A stretch of DNA of 5,512 nt from an uncultured Burkholderiales bacterium. GTDB lineage: Bacteria > Pseudomonadota > Gammaproteobacteria > Burkholderiales > Burkholderiaceae_E. Position numbers and translations under genes: made by a program. Shown here one piece after another: positions 4,992 to 5,512 of the stretch (the first letter of the stretch is position 1; every line of letters begins with the position of its first letter). The stretch spans positions 1-5,512 of the forward strand of contig CAIXXI010000399.1 in NCBI GenBank assembly GCA_903923345.1, written 5' to 3'. The notes below the pieces were generated by a model, which searched no databases, was not told where the DNA came from, and saw only the letters and a list, made by a program, of their open reading frames with translations.

Positions 4992-5512
4992 AGCGTGATC
5001 CGGTGCATGACCCGGCGAAAGCCGTGATAGTCATTGACCGGGTTGTGCTGGGCGCAGCGGTTGTCCCACAGTGCGATCGAATTCACCTGCCACACGAAGC
5101 GGCAGGTGAATTCGGGTTTGACCAGGTGTTCATAGAGCATGCGCAGCAGCGGCTCGGATTCGGCCGCGGTCCAGCCTTCGAAGCGGTCGGTGTGCGCGAT
5201 GTTCACGAACAGCGATTTGCGGCCGGTTTCGGGATGGGTGCGCACCACCGGGTGCACTGCTTCGTAGGCTTTTTTCGCTTCGTCCTTGCCATCGCTGCGG
5301 ATGCGGTCTTCGCGGGTCTTGGACACATCGGCCTTGCTTGAGGTGCTCACGCCCTTGAGCGTGTCGAGCACCTCACGCAGGCCCGGCGACAGCGTCTCGT
5401 AGGCCCTGTACATGTTGGCAAACAGCGTGTCGCCGCCATAGGGCGGGATCTCGCGGGCCAGCAGCATCGAGGCCATCGGCGGGCGCTCGAGGTAGGTGGT
5501 GTCTGAATGCCA
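4970..5512 (-). CDS. TauD/TfdA-type Fe(II)/2-oxoglutarate dioxygenase (5' end missing)
   Basis: This would use Fe(II), O2 and 2-oxoglutarate to hydroxylate an organic acid, releasing succinate and CO2; family members cleave taurine or 2,4-D this way. The window shows 180 C-terminal residues, read leftward from the right edge, and the frame is still open there. It begins WHSDTTYLERPP, whose H2 and D4 are the first two iron ligands. GGDTLFANM follows, with T29 at the same spacing from H2 (27 residues) as the 2-oxoglutarate-contacting Thr126 in E. coli TauD. WDNRCAQHNPVNDY gives the third ligand, H156, and RRVMHR gives R167 and R171, spaced 11 and 15 residues after it as in TauD (H255, R266, R270). 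All core residues are present, so the enzyme should be active. About 95-100 N-terminal residues are outside. The last 22 bases overlap the end of the convergent lyase-like gene. The substrate is unknown. Confidence 0.93.
   Translation of the reverse strand, partial: WHSDTTYLERPPMASMLLAREIPPYGGDTLFANMYRAYETLSPGLREVLDTLKGVSTSSKADVSKTREDRIRSDGKDEAKKAYEAVHPVVRTHPETGRKSLFVNIAHTDRFEGWTAAESEPLLRMLYEHLVKPEFTCRFVWQVNSIALWDNRCAQHNPVNDYHGFRRVMHRITLQGDVPR
5078..5114. repeat. Perfect 14-bp inverted repeat with 9-base loop
   Basis: Arms CGAATTCACCTGCC (5078-5091) and GGCAGGTGAATTCG (5101-5114) are exact reverse complements around a 9-base spacer. The repeat lies inside the dioxygenase gene, over the residues from EFTCRF to VWQVNS just before WDNR, and about 85 bases past the stop of the convergent lyase-like gene. 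No T-run follows on either strand. Confidence 0.93.
5339..5375. repeat. Compound inverted repeat, 10-bp outer and 4-bp inner stem
   Basis: Arms TGAGGTGCTC (5339-5348) and GAGCACCTCA (5366-5375) are exact reverse complements. Inside them ACGC (5349-5352) pairs with GCGT (5359-5362), leaving a 6-base loop and a 3-base bulge (5363-5365). It lies within the dioxygenase gene over the EVLDTLKGVSTS region. Confidence 0.85.

Noticed and set aside
1..5512. CRISPR arrays, tRNA or rRNA genes, insertion sequences, phage or toxin-antitoxin genes
   Set aside because: I looked for spaced direct repeats, cloverleaf-like segments, transposase motifs and small gene pairs and saw none; coding genes fill nearly all of the window.

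Overview
The window is a compact, GC-rich (about 60-65% by eye) stretch of bacterial DNA, probably from a proteobacterium that degrades organic compounds. It carries five protein-coding genes, two of them cut by the window edges, with almost no spare DNA. The organism call rests only on GC content, Shine-Dalgarno sites, tight spacing and the protein families. No genus can be assigned from the sequence alone.

Layout. (1) Bases 1-989, + strand: the C-terminal two thirds of a CaiC-like, AMP-forming acyl-CoA ligase. (2) Bases 986-2890, + strand: a complete 634-residue type I Baeyer-Villiger monooxygenase of the long, N-terminally extended 4-hydroxyacetophenone-monooxygenase type. Its start overlaps the ligase stop (ATGA). 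(3) Bases 2924-4129, - strand: a complete class III (CaiB/BaiF) CoA-transferase, convergent with the monooxygenase across 33 bases that hold a GC hairpin. (4) Bases 4206-4991, + strand: a small citrate-synthase-fold protein of the kind annotated as citryl-CoA lyase, divergent from the CoA-transferase across a 76-base gap. (5) Bases 4970-5512, - strand: most of a TauD/TfdA-type Fe(II)/2-oxoglutarate dioxygenase. It runs off the right edge and overlaps the lyase-like gene tail-to-tail by 22 bases.

Read together, this looks like part of a catabolic region. A ligase and a CoA-transferase make CoA thioesters, a flavin monooxygenase would turn a ketone into an ester or lactone, a 2-oxoglutarate dioxygenase would hydroxylate or cleave a substrate, and a lyase-like protein could act on a CoA ester. 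The actual substrate cannot be read from the sequence. The strand order (+ + - + -) means the genes are not one operon. Only the ligase and monooxygenase are clearly co-transcribed.

Points that stand out are the lyase-like protein, which keeps two expected histidines but has Thr where the fold's catalytic Asp should be; its divergent pairing with a CoA-transferase; a perfect 14-bp inverted repeat and a second compound hairpin inside the dioxygenase gene; and a perfect 20-bp palindrome at a domain junction in the monooxygenase gene. There are no signs of CRISPR arrays, tRNA or rRNA genes, insertion sequences or phage genes. No non-coding stretch exceeds 76 bases.
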